From positions 248,001 through 312,000 of the forward strand of contig CAWBJP010000002.1 of NCBI GenBank assembly GCA_963789165.1: a stretch of DNA of 64,000 bases, given 5' to 3'. The position numbers and the translations under genes were made by a program. The notes beneath the pieces were generated by a model, which had not been told where the DNA came from, made no database searches, and saw only the letters and a program-made list of their open reading frames with translations. This document shows, one piece after another, positions 9,244 to 18,124 of the stretch (its first letter is position 1; each line of letters begins with the position of its first letter). Source of the stretch: CAWBJP01 sp963789165. GTDB taxonomy: Bacteria; Actinomycetota; Acidimicrobiia; IMCC26256; BP-133.

Positions 9244-10622
9244 GCCTCGACCTCTCCCAGCCCCGGCGCGTCCACATCGTGGGCGTTGGCGGGATGGCCA
9301 TGAGCGGCATCGCGGCCATCCTCGCCCGCCTGGGCCACACCGTCTCCGGTTCCGACCTCAAGGCGTGGCGGGGCCTGGAACGCCTGCGCCTCCTCGGGGT
9401 CGACGTCCACGTCCCCCACGACGCCGCCCTGCTCCCCGCCGAACTCGACGCCGTCGTCGTCTCCACCGCCATCCCGGCCTCCAACCCCGAAGTGGTGACG
9501 GCCCGGGAGCGGGGAGTGCCCGTCCTGCGCCGGTCCGAGGCGCTGGCCAGCATCGTCGACCTCCGGCGCACGGTGGCCATCTCCGGCACCCACGGCAAGA
9601 CCACGACGTCGACCATGACGACGCTGGTGTTGCGGGCCGCCGGGTGGCAGCCCTCCTTCCTGATCGGCGGCGAGCCCAACGAGGTCGGCAGCAACGCGGC
9701 CTACGACGAGGGCGAGTGGCTGGTGGTGGAAGCGGACGAGAGCGATGGGACCTTCATCGAGATCGCCCCCGAGGCGGTCGTCCTCACCAACGTGGAGCCC
9801 GACCACCTCGACCACTACGGCGACTTCGCCGCGCTGGAGGCGGCCTGCGCCCAGTATCTGGCCGCCGCCCCCGGGCCCCGGGTGGTGTGCGCCGACGACC
9901 CCGTGGCCGCCCGTCTGGGCGCCGAGGTCGGCGGGGTGATCACCTACGGCACGGCCGAGACCGCCGACTACCGCATCACGGGCTATGCGGGCGAGCGCGG
10001 CGGAAGCCGCTTCACGCTGCACCGGGCCGGCACCCCGCTGGGGGAGGTGGTCCTCCCCGCCCCCGGGATCCACAACGCCCGCAACGCGGCGGCGGCCGCC
10101 GCGGTGTGCACCGAGATCGGCGTCCCCTTCGACGCGGTGCGGGCCGCCCTGGGCCGGTTCGCCGGGGTGGCCCGCCGGTTCCAGTTCCACGGCGAGGTGG
10201 ACGGGGTCAGCCTGGTCGACGACTACGCCCACCTTCCCGGGGAGGTCAAAGCCACCCTGGCGGCGGCCAAAGAGGGCGGCTGGTCGCGGGTGGTGGCCGT
10301 CTTCCAGCCCCACCGGTACAGCCGCACCGCCCGCCTGTGGCGGGATTTCGGCGACGCCTTCGACGACGCCGACATCGTGGTCCTGACCGACGTCTACGCC
10401 GCCGGCGAGCCGCCCCAGCCGGGCGTCTCCGGTCGCCTGGTGCTCCAGGCGGTGTGCGAGGCCCGCCCGGCGGCCCGGGTGCTCTACCTGCCCAAGCGGG
10501 CCGACCTCCTCGAGCGCCTGCCCGGGCTCACCCGCCCCGGCGACCTCGTGGTGACCCTGGGGGCGGGCGACGTCACCTCCCTGCCCGACGAGTGGCGCCG
10601 CGCCGCGGAGGGAGTCACGTGA
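9240..10622 (+). CDS. murC: UDP-MurNAc:L-Ala ligase MurC
   Basis: First Mur ligase of the pathway. About 460 residues. The N-terminal UDP-binding motif GVGGMAMSG, the ATP loop ISGTHGKTTT, EADESDGTF and the C-terminal FQPHRYSR and DVYAAGE motifs are all present. GTG 9240 overlaps the murG stop, and the murC stop overlaps the murB GTG. No frame problems. Confidence 0.96.
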   Translation: MSLDLSQPRRVHIVGVGGMAMSGIAAILARLGHTVSGSDLKAWRGLERLRLLGVDVHVPHDAALLPAELDAVVVSTAIPASNPEVVTARERGVPVLRRSEALASIVDLRRTVAISGTHGKTTTSTMTTLVLRAAGWQPSFLIGGEPNEVGSNAAYDEGEWLVVEADESDGTFIEIAPEAVVLTNVEPDHLDHYGDFAALEAACAQYLAAAPGPRVVCADDPVAARLGAEVGGVITYGTAETADYRITGYAGERGGSRFTLHRAGTPLGEVVLPAPGIHNARNAAAAAAVCTEIGVPFDAVRAALGRFAGVARRFQFHGEVDGVSLVDDYAHLPGEVKATLAAAKEGGWSRVVAVFQPHRYSRTARLWRDFGDAFDDADIVVLTDVYAAGEPPQPGVSGRLVLQAVCEARPAARVLYLPKRADLLERLPGLTRPGDLVVTLGAGDVTSLPDEWRRAAEGVT

Positions 10623-11677
10623 GCGTCGAGCAGGTGGCGAGCCACCTGGAGAGGCTCCTCCCCGGGCAGGTGCGCCACGAAGTTCCTTTCGCCGAACTCA
10701 CCACCTACCGCCTCGGCGGCCCTGCCGCCGTTCTGGTGCGGGCGAGCACGGCCGAGGACGTCGCCACCCTGGCCTCGGCCCTGCCCGACGGCGTTCCGGT
10801 CCTGGTGGTCGGACGGGGCTCGAACCTGGTGGTGGCCGACGAGGGGTTCGAAGGCGTGGCCGTGGTGCTCAACGGCGAGCTGGCTGAATTCCGGGTCCTC
10901 CGACCCCGGGGCCCGGGGTGTCCCCGACGAGACCCCGCCACCGTGTGGGCCGGTGGGGGGCTGGCGCTTCCCGTCCTGGCCCGGCGCAGCGCCGGTGCCG
11001 GGCTGGCCGGGCTCGAGTTCTTCGTGGGCATCCCCGGCTCGGTGGGCGGTGCGGTGCGCATGAACGCCGGAGGCCACGGGCGCGAGACCGTCGAGGTGCT
11101 CCGGCGGGTCTGGCTGGCCGATCTGGCCGGGGACGGAGCGATCGAGGAGCACGTCCCGGGCGATCTCGGTCTGGGCTACCGCCGCTCCGCCGTGCGTCCC
11201 TCCCAGGTGGTGGTGGCGGCCGAGTTCAACGCCTGGCCGGATGACGCCGCCGCCTGCGAGGCCCGCATCGACGAGGTCGTGCGCTGGCGCCGGGCCAACC
11301 AGCCCGGGGGCTCCAACGCCGGATCGGTGTTCACCAACCCCCCGGGCGACTCGGCCGGCCGGCTCATCGACGCCTGCGGGCTGAAGGGACTGGCGGTGGG
11401 CGGGGTCCGGGTGTCGGAACGCCATGCCAACTTCTTTCAGGCCGAGCCCGGGGCGACCGCCCGTGACGTCGTCGCCCTGGTGGCCGAGGTGGTCCGGCGG
11501 GTCGAGGCGGAGACGGGCGTGCGCCTGGTCCCCGAACTGCGCCGGATCGGCTTTGCCGGCGAGCCCGGTGCCCGCCCCGGCGCGCCCGCCGCCTGGGCCG
11601 GCGAACGTCATGCGTGGAGCGGTGAACGGCCCGACGATGTGGGCACGTCCCACGCGCCGGGGGGAGCGGCGGCGTGA
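10619..11677 (+). CDS. murB: UDP-N-acetylenolpyruvoylglucosamine reductase MurB
   Basis: FAD/NADPH-dependent reductase that makes UDP-MurNAc. About 352 residues. Seen: TTYRLGGPA and VGRGSNLVVAD in the FAD domain, GIPGSVGGAVRMNAG, the GYRRSA motif, and GSVFTNP with the serine that donates a proton in type I enzymes. A copy of the GC-rich hairpin element (10905-10927) adds RGPGCPRRD in the FAD domain, in a third reading phase compared with the murE copies. The C-terminal tail is rich in Gly, Ala and Pro. GTG 10619 overlaps murC; the end overlaps ftsQ. Confidence 0.94.
   Translation: MSVEQVASHLERLLPGQVRHEVPFAELTTYRLGGPAAVLVRASTAEDVATLASALPDGVPVLVVGRGSNLVVADEGFEGVAVVLNGELAEFRVLRPRGPGCPRRDPATVWAGGGLALPVLARRSAGAGLAGLEFFVGIPGSVGGAVRMNAGGHGRETVEVLRRVWLADLAGDGAIEEHVPGDLGLGYRRSAVRPSQVVVAAEFNAWPDDAAACEARIDEVVRWRRANQPGGSNAGSVFTNPPGDSAGRLIDACGLKGLAVGGVRVSERHANFFQAEPGATARDVVALVAEVVRRVEAETGVRLVPELRRIGFAGEPGARPGAPAAWAGERHAWSGERPDDVGTSHAPGGAAA
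10905..10927 (+). repeat. GC-rich hairpin element inside murB
   Basis: Exact 23-bp copy with the CGGGG-TGT-CCCCG hairpin, read in the phase that gives RGPGCPRR. Confidence 0.8.
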
Positions 11678-12537
11678 ACCCGATCGCCGCCGCGCCGCGC
11701 CTGGTGAAGCGACCGGTTACCGCCGCCCGGCGGGTCCTCAAGCGGATGCCGGCCTTCCGCCTCCCGAAGCTGGATCCCAGCTGGCTGCCCCGCTCCCGGG
11801 CCGGGCGGGCCTTCACCGCCGTCCTCGCCGTGGCCACCGTGGCCGCCCTGCTGTGGTCAGGGTCGCGCTCGGCGGTCTTCGATGTCGACCACGTCGAGGT
11901 CTTGGGGTCCTTCCTGGTCTCGCCGGCCGAGGCGGCGGAGGCGGCGGAACCGCTCCACCGGGTGCCGCTGGCCGAGGTCGACACCACCGCCGTCGCCCGG
12001 CGGATCGAAGCCCTGCCCTTCGTGCGCTCGGCCCGGGTGGAGCGCGTCTTCCCCAACCGCGTGCGGATCCGGCTCACCGAGCGCATGCCGGCCGCCTTCG
12101 CCAGCAGGCCGGCCGGTGGCTTCGCCCTGCTCGACGGCACCGGCCGGGTGCTGGCCGACCGTCCCGACCGTCCGGCCGACCTGCCCGAGGTGACCGGAGC
12201 GGGCGAGATCCTTCCGCCCGGGGAGTGGCTGCGGGGGGCCCGTCCCGCCCTCGACGCCTACCTGGCGCTCACAGAACCGTTGCGCCGTCAGGTGTCCACC
12301 GCCGCCGTGGCCGGCGAGGCCGTCACCCTTCGGGTCGGCGGGCGCGACGTCCAGTTCGGCCCGCCCGAGCACCTCGACGCCAAGGTCGCCGCCCTCGGTG
12401 CCCTGCTCGATCATCTCGGTGACCGGCCGGTGGTTGCGGTCGACGTGCGGGTGCCGAGCGTCCCCGTGGTGGTCCCGGTCGGGCCGCCGGCGGGCGCTCA
12501 ACCGGCGGCGCCGACCACTCCCGGCCCCCGGGATTGA
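11674..12537 (+). CDS. ftsQ: Cell division protein FtsQ
   Basis: Bitopic divisome protein. About 287 residues: a basic cytoplasmic N-terminus of about 45 residues, one hydrophobic helix at about 48-65, then a POTRA domain (FDVDHVEVLGSFLVS) and the FtsQ beta domain (FVRSARVERVFPNRVRIRLTER falls here, split by short loops). It ends in a Pro/Ala-rich tail. GTG 11674 overlaps the murB stop. Placement directly before ftsZ supports the call. Confidence 0.88.
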   Translation: MNPIAAAPRLVKRPVTAARRVLKRMPAFRLPKLDPSWLPRSRAGRAFTAVLAVATVAALLWSGSRSAVFDVDHVEVLGSFLVSPAEAAEAAEPLHRVPLAEVDTTAVARRIEALPFVRSARVERVFPNRVRIRLTERMPAAFASRPAGGFALLDGTGRVLADRPDRPADLPEVTGAGEILPPGEWLRGARPALDAYLALTEPLRRQVSTAAVAGEAVTLRVGGRDVQFGPPEHLDAKVAALGALLDHLGDRPVVAVDVRVPSVPVVVPVGPPAGAQPAAPTTPGPRD

Positions 12538-12714
12538 TCGGAAGGTTGTCCCCACCTGCCCTTTTTGACGGCAATTGCGCCCCTTCCGAACCCCAGTTAC
12601 TCTCTGAATGGGAACCAGAGGTTTCAACCTCAATCCCTAAAGCTCAACTAGAGCTTGATCAGCTGGGGCGGGCGGAGAAACACGGCGGAAGCCTCGATGG
12701 AGGGAAGGTTGGCG
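12538..12714 (+). promoter_or_regulatory. AT-richer ftsZ upstream region with two inverted repeats
   Basis: This 177-bp stretch is visibly richer in A+T than its surroundings. It holds two perfect inverted repeats, GAGGTT-TC-AACCTC (12618-12631) and AAGCTC-AACTA-GAGCTT (12640-12656), and a TTGACG at 12565-12570. I cannot place a -10 box with confidence. It is the only sizeable gap in the division cluster, so a dedicated ftsZ promoter and operator here is likely (inference). Confidence 0.5.
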
Positions 12715-13815
12715 ATGGTGGGCGCTCCTCAGAACTATCTGGCTGTGATCAAGGTCGTCGGTATTGGCGGCGGAGGTTGCAACGCAGTCAACCGTATGGT
12801 CGACGCCGGCTTGAAGGGCGTCGAATTCATCGGGATCAACACCGACGCCCAGGCGCTGCTCATGAGCGACGCCGACGTCAAGCTGGACATCGGCCGTACG
12901 CTCACCCGCGGCCTCGGCGCCGGCTCCGACCCCGAGGTCGGAAGGGCCGCGGCCGAGGAGCACCGCGACGAGATCGAAGAGATCCTGAAGGGCTCCGACA
13001 TGGTGTTCATCACCGCCGGCAAGGGCGGCGGGACGGGCACCGGCGGAGCGCCCGTGGTGGCGGAGATCGCCAAGCAGCTCGGCGCCCTCACCGTGGGCGT
13101 GGTCACACGGCCCTTCTCCTTCGAGGGCCGGAAGCGGTCCATGCAGGCGGAGGACGGCATCCGCAAGCTGAAGGAGAAGGTCGACACCCTGATCATCATT
13201 CCCAACGACCGCCTGCTGCAGGTGATCGACGAGAAGACCGCGCTCGTGAACGCCTTCAAGGCGGCGGACGAGGTCCTCCTCCAGGGCGTGCAGGGGATCA
13301 CCGACCTCATCACCACGCCGGGCCTGATCAACACCGATTTCGCCGACGTGAAGATGATCATGACCAACGCCGGCTCCGCCCTCATGGGCATCGGCCTGGC
13401 CGCGGGCGAGGGCCGGGGCGTCAACGCCGCCCGGGCGGCGGTGTCGTCTCCGTTGCTGGAGGCGGGCATCGAGGGGGCACGGGGCATTCTGCTGTCCATC
13501 TCCGGGCCGAACGACCTCGCCCTGTCCGAGGTCAACGAGGCCTGCGAGCTCATCGCCCAGGCCGCCCATCCCGACGCCAACATCATCTTCGGGACGGTCA
13601 TCGACGACGCCCTCGGGGACGAGGTGCGGGTCACGGTGATCGCCGCCGGGTTCGACCGCTTCGACGGCGAGCGCACCCGTTCGGCCGAGCGCCGGGTCGT
13701 CGACCTGCGCTACTCCGACGAGAGCACCGGCGACCTCGACGAGCTCGAGTTGCCCGACGACGAGCTGGCCGAGGACGAGTTCGACGTGCCGTCCTTCCTC
13801 AACCCGCGTGGTTGA
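12715..13815 (+). CDS. ftsZ: Cell division GTPase FtsZ
   Basis: Tubulin-like GTPase that forms the Z ring. About 366 residues. The GTP-binding motif GGGTGTGG is near residue 104. The N-terminal VVGIGGGGCNAVNRM, the loop around NTDAQAL and the T7 region NTDFADVKM are intact. An acidic linker (ELPDDELAEDEFDVP) leads to the short C-terminal tail FLNPRG, a reduced version of the usual tail motif. ATG 12715 is preferred over ATG 12697 because GGAGGGAAGG lies just upstream at 12699-12708. Confidence 0.97.
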   Translation: MVGAPQNYLAVIKVVGIGGGGCNAVNRMVDAGLKGVEFIGINTDAQALLMSDADVKLDIGRTLTRGLGAGSDPEVGRAAAEEHRDEIEEILKGSDMVFITAGKGGGTGTGGAPVVAEIAKQLGALTVGVVTRPFSFEGRKRSMQAEDGIRKLKEKVDTLIIIPNDRLLQVIDEKTALVNAFKAADEVLLQGVQGITDLITTPGLINTDFADVKMIMTNAGSALMGIGLAAGEGRGVNAARAAVSSPLLEAGIEGARGILLSISGPNDLALSEVNEACELIAQAAHPDANIIFGTVIDDALGDEVRVTVIAAGFDRFDGERTRSAERRVVDLRYSDESTGDLDELELPDDELAEDEFDVPSFLNPRG

Positions 13816-13835
13816 CGGGTAGGTAGCACGCCACA

Positions 13836-14629
13836 GTGCCTGGCTGGGGCCGCCTGTCCCTTCCCGGGGCCGAGATCCTCTTCAGTGACCGTACTGGAGG
13901 GGTCTCGGCCCCGCCTTTTGATACGGCCAACGCCGGCTACGGCCGGGGCGACGATCCCGCCGCCGTGGCCGAGAACCGGCGCCGGATCGGCGCCGGCCTC
14001 GGCGGCCGGGCCGCCGAACCCGAGGCGTGGACCTGTCTGCATCAGGTCCACGGCGCCGAGGTCTTCGTGGCCGGGTCCCAGGACCCCCCCGGGGTACGGG
14101 GTGTCCCCGTAGATTCAACCGCGCTCCCCCAGGCTGACGCCTCGGTCAGCACCGGATCCGATGCCGTGCTCGCCATCCTCACCGCCGACTGCGCCCCGGT
14201 GGCCCTGGTCGGCCCCGGGGTGGTGGGAGCCGTCCACGCCGGCTGGCGCGGCCTCGCCGCCGGGGTGCTGGAGGCGGCGGTGGCGCAGGTGGCGGAGATG
14301 GCCGGGGAGCCGCCCGCGGCGGTGGTGGGACCGTGCATCCACCCGTGCTGCTACCAGTTCTCGCCCGGCGACCTCGACCTCGTCGGCGGCGCGCCTCGGG
14401 GCCGAGGTCAGGAGCCGGACGGCCTCCGGGGACCTGGCCCTCGACGTGCCCGCCGCGGTGCGGACCGCCTTGTCCAAGGCCGGGGTCGCCGGGATCACCG
14501 AGGTCGGCGTGTGCACCTCGTGTTCCCCGCGTGCACTTCTCCCACCGTCGCGACGGTCGGACGGGCCTGCAGGCCATGCTCGTCGCCGCCGCTCCACCGG
14601 GGACACCCCGGACCCCGGGCCGCCGGTGA
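13836..14629 (+). CDS. pgeF: PgeF/YlmD-family multicopper-type oxidoreductase, interrupted by two frame changes
   Basis: Homologue of the protein next to ftsZ in many Gram-positives, known as a peptidoglycan editing factor or a laccase-like purine nucleosidase. Motifs: CLHQVHGAEV, ADASVST, LTADCAPV, VHAGWRGLA and GPCIHPCCYQ in the first frame, VCTSC in the second, and FSHRRDGRTG in the third. Single extra bases near 14400 and 14530 explain both changes; corrected length about 263 residues. GC-rich hairpin copies lie inside the gene at 14088-14109 and, inverted, at 14598-14619 close to the stop. Confidence 0.85.
14088..14109 (+). repeat. GC-rich hairpin element (variant) inside pgeF
   Basis: Variant with CCCGGGGTA and a six-base-pair stem ACGGGG-TGT-CCCCGT. 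The extra A-T pair keeps the stem matched, which argues that the structure matters. Confidence 0.7.
14598..14619 (-). repeat. GC-rich hairpin element, inverted, at the pgeF 3' end
   Basis: The inverted form CGGGG-ACA-CCCCG followed by GACCCCGGG lies ten bases before the pgeF stop. It is in the opposite orientation to the other pgeF copy. Confidence 0.65.
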
Positions 14630-15315
14630 CGGTGCCGGCGGGCTTTTCGCCGGACCGCCGGGGAGGCGGTGGCCGAGGTGCGACGCCGGCTGGCCCGGGC
14701 CGCCGGCCGGGCCGGGCGTCCCGAGGACAGCGTGCGGCTGGTGGCGGTGACCAAGGGCGTCGATGTGGGCCGGATCGACGAGGTGCTCGGGGCCGGCGTC
14801 CGCGACCTCGGTGAGAGCCGGGCGCAGGAGCTCCTGGCCAAGGTTCGCCGACCTCGCCCCCTACGCCCCGGCGTGGCACTTCGTCGGGCGGCTCCAGCGC
14901 AACAAGGTGCCCGCCCTCGCTCCCCACGTGGCCCTGTGGCATTCGGTGGACCGGGCCGAGGCGGGGGAGGCCATCGCCCACCGCCAGGCCGGGGGGCGGG
15001 TGCTGGTGGAGGTGAACACCTCCGACGAGCCCCAGAAGGGGGGCTGCCGGCCCGCCGACGCTCCAGCCCTGGTGGACGGCCTGCGGGCCCGAGGGGTTGT
15101 CGGTGGAGGGGCTCATGACCGTGCCCGCCCGGGGCTGCGATCCCCGCCCGGCCTTCGCCGCCCTGCGGGAGCTCGCCGGGCGCCTGGACCTGGCCGAGCT
15201 GTCCATGGGCATGAGCGACGATTTCGAGATGGCCGTCGAGGAGGGCGCCACCATGGTCCGTCTCGGTCGGGCCCTGTTCGGTCCACGTCCGGCGCCGCCG
15301 GGCGTGCAACGATAG
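14626..15315 (+). CDS. YggS/YlmE-family PLP-homeostasis protein, interrupted by frame changes
   Basis: Single-domain PLP-binding protein (alanine racemase N-terminal fold) that buffers pyridoxal phosphate. The PLP lysine lies in LVAVTKGV. Later motifs are LGESRAQELL, WHFVGRLQRNK, LVEVNTSDEPQKGG, GLMTVPA, LSMGMSDDFEMAVEEGATMVRLGRALFG. These are spread over several frames, explained by extra bases near 14657, 14848 and 15092. GTG 14626 overlaps the pgeF TGA, like neighbouring junctions; GTG 14669 is the start if the first change is not accepted. Corrected length about 228 residues. Confidence 0.82.
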
Positions 15316-15343
15316 GCACCGGTACTCCGAGGAGGCAGGGTCG

Positions 15344-15804
15344 ATGGCTTCGATGTGGCGACGGGCAATGGTCTACCTGGGCCTCGTCGACGAGCCCGAC
15401 GGCGAGGACGAGCCGGCGCCGGCGGGGCGCGCCGCCGAACCGGCCCCCAATGTCCGGCCGCTGCCCCGGGAGGACAACCCGGGCCCGCCACGGCCTAGCG
15501 TGGTGCGCACCATGCCCTCCTCGCAGACGCGGCCCGGGTCCACGTCGTCGAGCCCCGCGGGTTCAACGACGCCCAGGAGGTAGGCGACCGGCTGAAGGCC
15601 AACCAACCGGTGATCCTCAACCTCCAGGGTCTGGACCGTGACCTCCAGCGGCGCCTCATCGACTTCTCCTCCGGGCTCGCCTATGCCCTGGGCGGCTCCA
15701 TGTCGCGGGTGGCAGACCAGGTCTTCCTCCTCACCCCCTCCAACGTCGAGGTCTCCCAGGAGGAGAAGGAACGCCTCCAGGCCCGGGGCCTTTACCGCGC
15801 CTGA
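15344..15804 (+). CDS. sepF: Cell division protein SepF, one frame change
   Basis: FtsZ-associated membrane-binding protein. The N-terminal amphipathic start (MASMWRRAMVYLGL) is typical, followed by an acidic, proline-rich linker. The conserved core (VVEPRGFNDAQEVGDRLK, then NLQGLDRDLQRRLIDF, SGLAYALGG and VFLLTPSNVEVS) lies in another frame. The change occurs near 15525-15535 and fits one missing base or two extra bases, unlike the other interruptions in this window. GGAGG lies about 10 bases before the ATG. Corrected length about 153 residues. Confidence 0.88.
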
Positions 15805-15819
15805 CAGGGAGCCGACACC

Positions 15820-16113
15820 TTGAAGAGCATCATCTGCGCGCTGCTCCAGGTCTATTTCCTGGTGCTCATCGGGCGGATCATCCTGTCGTGGTTCCCGGTG
15901 CAGCCCGGGACCACCATGGCCTCCATCGCCTCGATCCTCTTCGAGTTGACCGAACCCGTCCTCGGACCGCTGCGCCGCGTGATCCCGCCCCTGGGCATGT
16001 TCGACCTGTCGCCCCTGGTGGCGTTCATCGGCATCCAGATCCTCCAGGGCCCCGTGCTCCAGCTGCGGCCGCGTCGGTCTCTTTTAGCGGGACTCGACGG
16101 GCATCTCACGTAG
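15820..16113 (+). CDS. YggT family membrane protein
   Basis: Small integral membrane protein of the YggT family, regularly found between sepF and divIVA in Gram-positive bacteria. About 97 residues. Hydrophobic segments at about 3-22 and 60-80 flank the conserved LIGRIILSWFPV and ELTEPVLGPLRRVIPPLG motifs. TTG 15820 is supported by GGGAG at about 15806-15811. The last 20 residues are less hydrophobic than usual for the family, so a further base error near 16050 cannot be excluded. Confidence 0.8.
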   Translation: MKSIICALLQVYFLVLIGRIILSWFPVQPGTTMASIASILFELTEPVLGPLRRVIPPLGMFDLSPLVAFIGIQILQGPVLQLRPRRSLLAGLDGHLT

Positions 16114-16141
16114 GGTCCACCAGTTGTCGACCCTCCGTCAT

Positions 16142-16147
16142 TAGGAT
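16142..16147 (+). promoter_or_regulatory. -10 box for a leaderless divIVA transcript
   Basis: TAGGAT ends 7 bases before the divIVA ATG, with no ribosome-binding site. The same TANNNT plus 6-7 base spacing precedes several other genes here. Confidence 0.5.
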
Positions 16148-16154
16148 CGAACCT

Positions 16155-16971
16155 ATGGACGTGACCCCGCACGATCTCCGGAACGCCGAGCTGCGGGAGG
16201 CGTTCCGCGGCTACCGGCCCGACGAGGTGGAAGAGCTTCTCGAGCGCGCCGCGGTGACGCTCGAGCGGATGCACGAACGCACCCGGCTCCTCCAGGAACG
16301 CATCGGTCAGGTGGAGCAGGAGGCCTCCAGCGGGCGGGAGATGGAGAGCGTCCTCCGCCAGACGCTGCTGCTGGCCCAGCGCACGGCCGACGAGACCGTC
16401 ACCTCGGCGCACGAGAAGGCCCGCCAGCTGGTGGAGGAGGCCGAGGACCGGGCCCTGGCCATGGTCACCGAGGCGGAGGAGCAGGCGCGGTCGCTGGGCG
16501 AGGCGCAGCAACAGAAGTACGCGGCGATCGTGTCCGAGCTGTCGGCCCGGCGCGACATGCTCACCATCGACATCGACGGCCTCGAGCGGGTGCAGGCCGA
16601 CTACCGGGGGCGGCTGCGGGCCGTACTGGAACGGGAGCTCGAGGACCTGGAACGCCGGGCCGAGCTGCCATCGCCGCACCGGCCGGAGCTGCACGAGATC
16701 GACCTGTCCGACGTGGAAGCCGGGACCGAGCCGCAAGCCGAGGCCGCCCCGGCCGAGGCGGAGTGGGCGCCGGATGCCCGCCGGGGCGGAGAGCGCCGCG
16801 GTACCGGTCGCCGACGCCCCCCACGGGCACGGGAACGGCAACGGCAACGGCAACGGGAACGGCAACGGGGCCGAAGGCGAAGGTGGGCCGCCCACCGAGG
16901 CCCTCGTCGTCATCGACGACGAGCTCGCCGACAACGGGCGACCCGGGTCCTCGACCCGCCGCCGTTCCTGA
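16155..16971 (+). CDS. divIVA: DivIVA domain cell-pole/septum protein, one frame change
   Basis: Coiled-coil protein that marks negatively curved membrane and organises growth or division. The N-terminal DivIVA domain (MDVTPHDLRNAELREAFRGY, then RPDEVEELLERA) is followed by a long coiled coil to about residue 175. The Ala/Pro/Glu-rich tail changes frame near 16773-16776; one extra base explains it. The corrected tail contains six Gly-Asn dipeptides and ends near GPPTEALVVIDDELAD. Corrected length about 271 residues. The ATG has no ribosome-binding site and is probably leaderless. Confidence 0.85.
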
Positions 16972-17040
16972 CGGCGTGCGGGTGGCGGCCCCACGGCTAC
17001 GATCCGCTCCGTCAACGGCGTTTCCTAGGACGGTGGGCCC

Positions 17041-18114
17041 GTGCTCCTGGTGAGCTTCCTGTTGGTGATCGTGGCCACGATCTTTCTCCTGTCGGGCCTG
17101 TTCCTCACCAAGGATCTCCCCCTCATCTTCGTGTCCATCGGCTGTTCGGCGCTGGCCGGACTGCTGCTGGTGGTCGCCGTGCTCAAGAGCCGGCCCCGCC
17201 CCGTCAGCGAGGCGGAGCCGGCCGGTCCCCGTCCCGACACGGTGTCCGCCGACCCGATGGCGGACGACACCATCTCGGTTCCCGAGGTGGGCCGGGCCCC
17301 GGAGCCGGTCGGTCCCCGGCCTGCAGAACCGGAACGCGAACCGGCGCCAGGAGCCGGGGCGTTTCGCGGGCCGGACCTTCCCCATCCCGAACTACGACAA
17401 GCTCGAGGTGGTCGAGGTGCTGCCTCTCCTCGGCGACCTCGAGCCGCAGGAGCTGGAGATGGTCCGCCAGCGCGAGGCGTCGGGCCGGGCGCATCCGTGG
17501 ATCCTGGCCCGGGTCGACGCGCTGCTGGAGGCCGAGACCGGCGAATGGGCCCCGGCCGAGCGAGGAAGAGGAAGAGGAAGAGCAGCCGGAATCCGAAGTC
17601 GCCGTCGAGTGGGCCGAGCCGCAGCCGGAGTGGGGCGCGGACTGGGCCGCGTCCGACTTTCCCATGGAGGCGGGCGGCGACGCCGGAGACACCGGCTACG
17701 ACGAGATCGAGATCATGCGGGACTTCCCCATCGACCGCTATGACGAGCTGCGGGCCAACGACATCCTCCCGCTGCTGGCCGAGCTCGACGCCGAGGACCT
17801 CAAGATGGTCCGGGAGGAGGAGGCGGCGACCAAGGCCCGCACCAGCGTGCTCTCCCGGATCGACGTGCTGCTGGCCCGCGAGGGTGGTGGCGTCGCCCCC
17901 CGCCCGACCAAGGCGGCGGCCCAAGGGACCGTCGAAAGCGGCGCTGTCCCTTCCCATCGCCGACTACGACAGCCTGACCGTGGCCCAGATCACGGCGCAG
18001 ATCCCGAGCTTGTCGGTCGACGAGCTCAAGGCGGTGCGCGCCTACGAGAAGCGCCACAAGGCCCGGGCGGGCGTGCTCCAGCGCATCGAGAGCGTGCTGG
18101 GCCGCTACCGCTGA
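17041..18114 (+). CDS. Membrane protein with three repeated YDxL / VRxYE modules, three frame changes
   Basis: I do not recognise a named family for the whole protein. It begins with two hydrophobic helices (about 2-20 and 28-48), then an acidic linker. Three modules of about 50 residues follow, each with a PIxxYD start, a LPLLxxL or IPSLSVDEL middle, a VRxxE segment and an ILxRID-type end. The last module (IADYDSLTVAQ to VLQRIESVLGRYR) resembles short helical domains found in other actinobacterial surface or lipid-droplet proteins. The modules lie in successive frames, with apparent single extra bases near 17320, 17560 and 17930. Corrected length about 356 residues. Placement after divIVA hints at an envelope role (inference). 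Confidence 0.65.
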   Translation: MLLVSFLLVIVATIFLLSGLFLTKDLPLIFVSIGCSALAGLLLVVAVLKSRPRPVSEAEPAGPRPDTVSADPMADDTISVPEVGRAPEPVGPRPAEPEREPAPGAGAFRGPDLPHPELRQARGGRGAASPRRPRAAGAGDGPPARGVGPGASVDPGPGRRAAGGRDRRMGPGRARKRKRKSSRNPKSPSSGPSRSRSGARTGPRPTFPWRRAATPETPATTRSRSCGTSPSTAMTSCGPTTSSRCWPSSTPRTSRWSGRRRRRPRPAPACSPGSTCCWPARVVASPPARPRRRPKGPSKAALSLPIADYDSLTVAQITAQIPSLSVDELKAVRAYEKRHKARAGVLQRIESVLGRYR

Positions 18115-18124
18115 GCCCGGTCGG

